Source: an uncultured bacterium (GTDB lineage: Bacteria > Hydrogenedentota > Hydrogenedentia > Hydrogenedentales > SLHB01). Taken from it: 22,570 nucleotides of DNA. The translations under genes and the position numbers were made by a program. This document shows, in pieces, positions 21,841 through 22,570 of the stretch. Each line of letters starts with the position of its first letter. Positions within the stretch are counted from its first letter, which is position 1. The stretch spans positions 1 through 22,570 of the forward strand of contig CALEZK010000106.1 of the NCBI GenBank assembly GCA_937928585.1. The letters are read 5' to 3'. The notes beneath the pieces were generated by a model. That model did not search any database. It was given only the letters and a program-made list of their open reading frames with translations, and was not told the DNA's origin.

Positions 21841-22086
21841 CTAACGCCTCGTTTCGGCATCAAGTTTCTGGGTAATTCTTTCGCGAATCACTTCCCAGGG
21901 AATCGATGCTACAGACCCCGCGTCGAGTTCTGCTGCGCGTCGCCGAATTTCTGCTTCCCAAGCCGCTTCCCATCCGTCGTCACGAATATCGTTGATCGGG
22001 CTAAGCAACAGTCCAGCCAGCGTGACCCGATCTGCTTCGTCGAGATTCATGGCGCGGTCGAATACATCGTTCTTTGTAATACTCAT
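21841..22086 (-). CDS. Addiction-module antitoxin (PF09720-type)
   Basis: Antitoxin, 81 aa, of the 'addiction module component' family. The pattern LDEADRVTLAGLLLSPIND...WEAAWEAEIRRRAAELDAGSVASIPWEVIRERI matches that family closely, notably the W-EAEI-RR--ELDAG--ASIPWE-V block. It normally binds and neutralises a RelE/ParE toxin encoded directly downstream. Here a truncated toxin-like ORF follows after 112 bp instead of a few bases. The antitoxin itself looks intact. No strong Shine-Dalgarno is visible. Confidence 0.88.
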   Translation of the reverse strand: MSITKNDVFDRAMNLDEADRVTLAGLLLSPINDIRDDGWEAAWEAEIRRRAAELDAGSVASIPWEVIRERITQKLDAETRR

Positions 22087-22207
22087 GATTCAATCTGATC
22101 ACCATCATCGGCGGGGTGCCATAGGAGTGGACATTTGGAAAAGCGGCGTGCCGAACCCGGAACAAATTGCCGGGATACCGAATGTTGCGATTTAATCATA
22201 TTTCCGC

Positions 22208-22236
22208 TTTACCCCTGCCACAATATATTGTATACT
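22208..22236 (+). promoter_or_regulatory. Candidate promoter of the glycosyltransferase gene
   Basis: TTTACC (22208-22213), a 17-bp spacer and TATACT (22231-22236). The leader from about 22243 to 22409 contains a 7-bp hairpin (22280-22286 with 22290-22296) followed by TTTA, a possible attenuator. The 22087-22409 gap shows no gene. Confidence 0.45.
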
Positions 22237-22409
22237 CGCCTTGCGCCAATCTTAGATATTGGTGTCGATAGGCTCGTGGAGCACCAATCTGGTGCTTTAC
22301 GTGCCCGGTTAGACTCTTCCGGGGCCGCATTTTGGCGGCAATCGGGGTTTTGAATCTAACTGTAGTATTTAGAAGGGGTTACAGCCTTTCCGGACGCTGG
22401 TGGAGCCGC

Positions 22410-22570
22410 ATGAGAATTGCATTTTTGGGGACGCGCGGGATACCGGCGAATTACGGCGGGTTCGAGACGTTTGTGGAAGAGGTGGCCGTGCGGCTGGCCG
22501 CAAAGGGTCACGACGTCACGGTTTATTGCCGGAGTACGCACTACGGCGAGCAGTTGGAGATGTATAGGGG
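22410..22570 (+). CDS. Glycosyltransferase, DUF1972/family-4-like, N-terminal part (truncated by window)
   Basis: The first 53 codons of a gene running off the window. The start MRIAFLGTRGIPANYGGFETFVEEVAVRLAAKGHDVTVYCR is the typical opening of DUF1972-type glycosyltransferases (GT-B fold, rhamnosyl- or similar transferases in capsule or exopolysaccharide synthesis): a GTRGIPANYGGFE loop and a Rossmann-like alternation ending HDVTVYCR. GGAG lies 4 nt before the ATG. It may be the first gene of a polysaccharide locus continuing to the right. Donor and acceptor unknown. Confidence 0.88.
   Translation, partial: MRIAFLGTRGIPANYGGFETFVEEVAVRLAAKGHDVTVYCRSTHYGEQLEMYR

Overview
The window is a 22.6 kb bacterial chromosomal segment with high GC and no tRNA, rRNA, CRISPR array or intact transposon visible. 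The 3' end of rpoA followed by rplQ marks a normal bacterial chromosome. Several traits together resemble PVC-like or candidate-phylum (Hydrogenedentota-like) genomes: a DUF1559 pseudopilin beside a LacI-type regulator, a PPi-type phosphofructokinase, an ATP-type PEP carboxykinase, a bacterial SUI1/YciH protein, many stand-alone response regulators and abundant short intergenic repeats. This placement is inference only; no marker was searched.

Layout. 1-1160: end of the alpha operon (rpoA, rplQ) with a strong terminator. 1161-3846: repeat-rich spacer, PPi-dependent phosphofructokinase (minus), and a divergent PHP-domain protein. 3847-4763: a type IV pilin behind a sigma-54-like promoter with two tandem upstream palindromes. 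4883-7948: a CusRS-like two-component pair (minus) divergent from a secreted Pro-rich EF-hand protein; the kinase sensor loop has the same unusual composition as that protein. 8109-9663: a SUI1/YciH protein and a candidate transcription unit of three unrecognised small ORFs. 9664-13803: PEP carboxykinase, a divergent HTH-REC response regulator, a NUDIX hydrolase and a LacI regulator. 13902-15198: a DUF1559 pseudopilin with its own strong promoter and terminator. 15306-17651: a Tat-exported metallophosphoesterase, a type I restriction (HsdR) N-terminal remnant and a membrane-anchored alpha/beta hydrolase. 17764-18387: a response regulator with a four-Cys C-terminal domain. 18605-21510: a six-gene envelope-stress operon (PilZ, PspA, 2TM protein, small membrane protein, PspB-like, PspC) behind a consensus-matching sigma-54 promoter. 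21552-22086: a toxin-antitoxin pair whose toxin appears rearranged. 22410-end: the start of a DUF1972-type glycosyltransferase.

The main themes are envelope surveillance and surface structures: Psp, PilZ, pilins, a two-component system and an exopolysaccharide-type glycosyltransferase. Three TGGCAC-based sigma-54-like sites precede envelope genes; one matches the full consensus. The central-carbon genes (PPi-PFK, PEPCK) suggest a reversible, PPi-linked glycolysis. A 26-bp palindromic repeat occurs three times, each time in the gap between convergent genes. The most interesting items are the PilZ-headed psp operon, the scrambled toxin, the matching Pro-rich kinase and secreted protein, and the small-ORF unit at 8715-9373.
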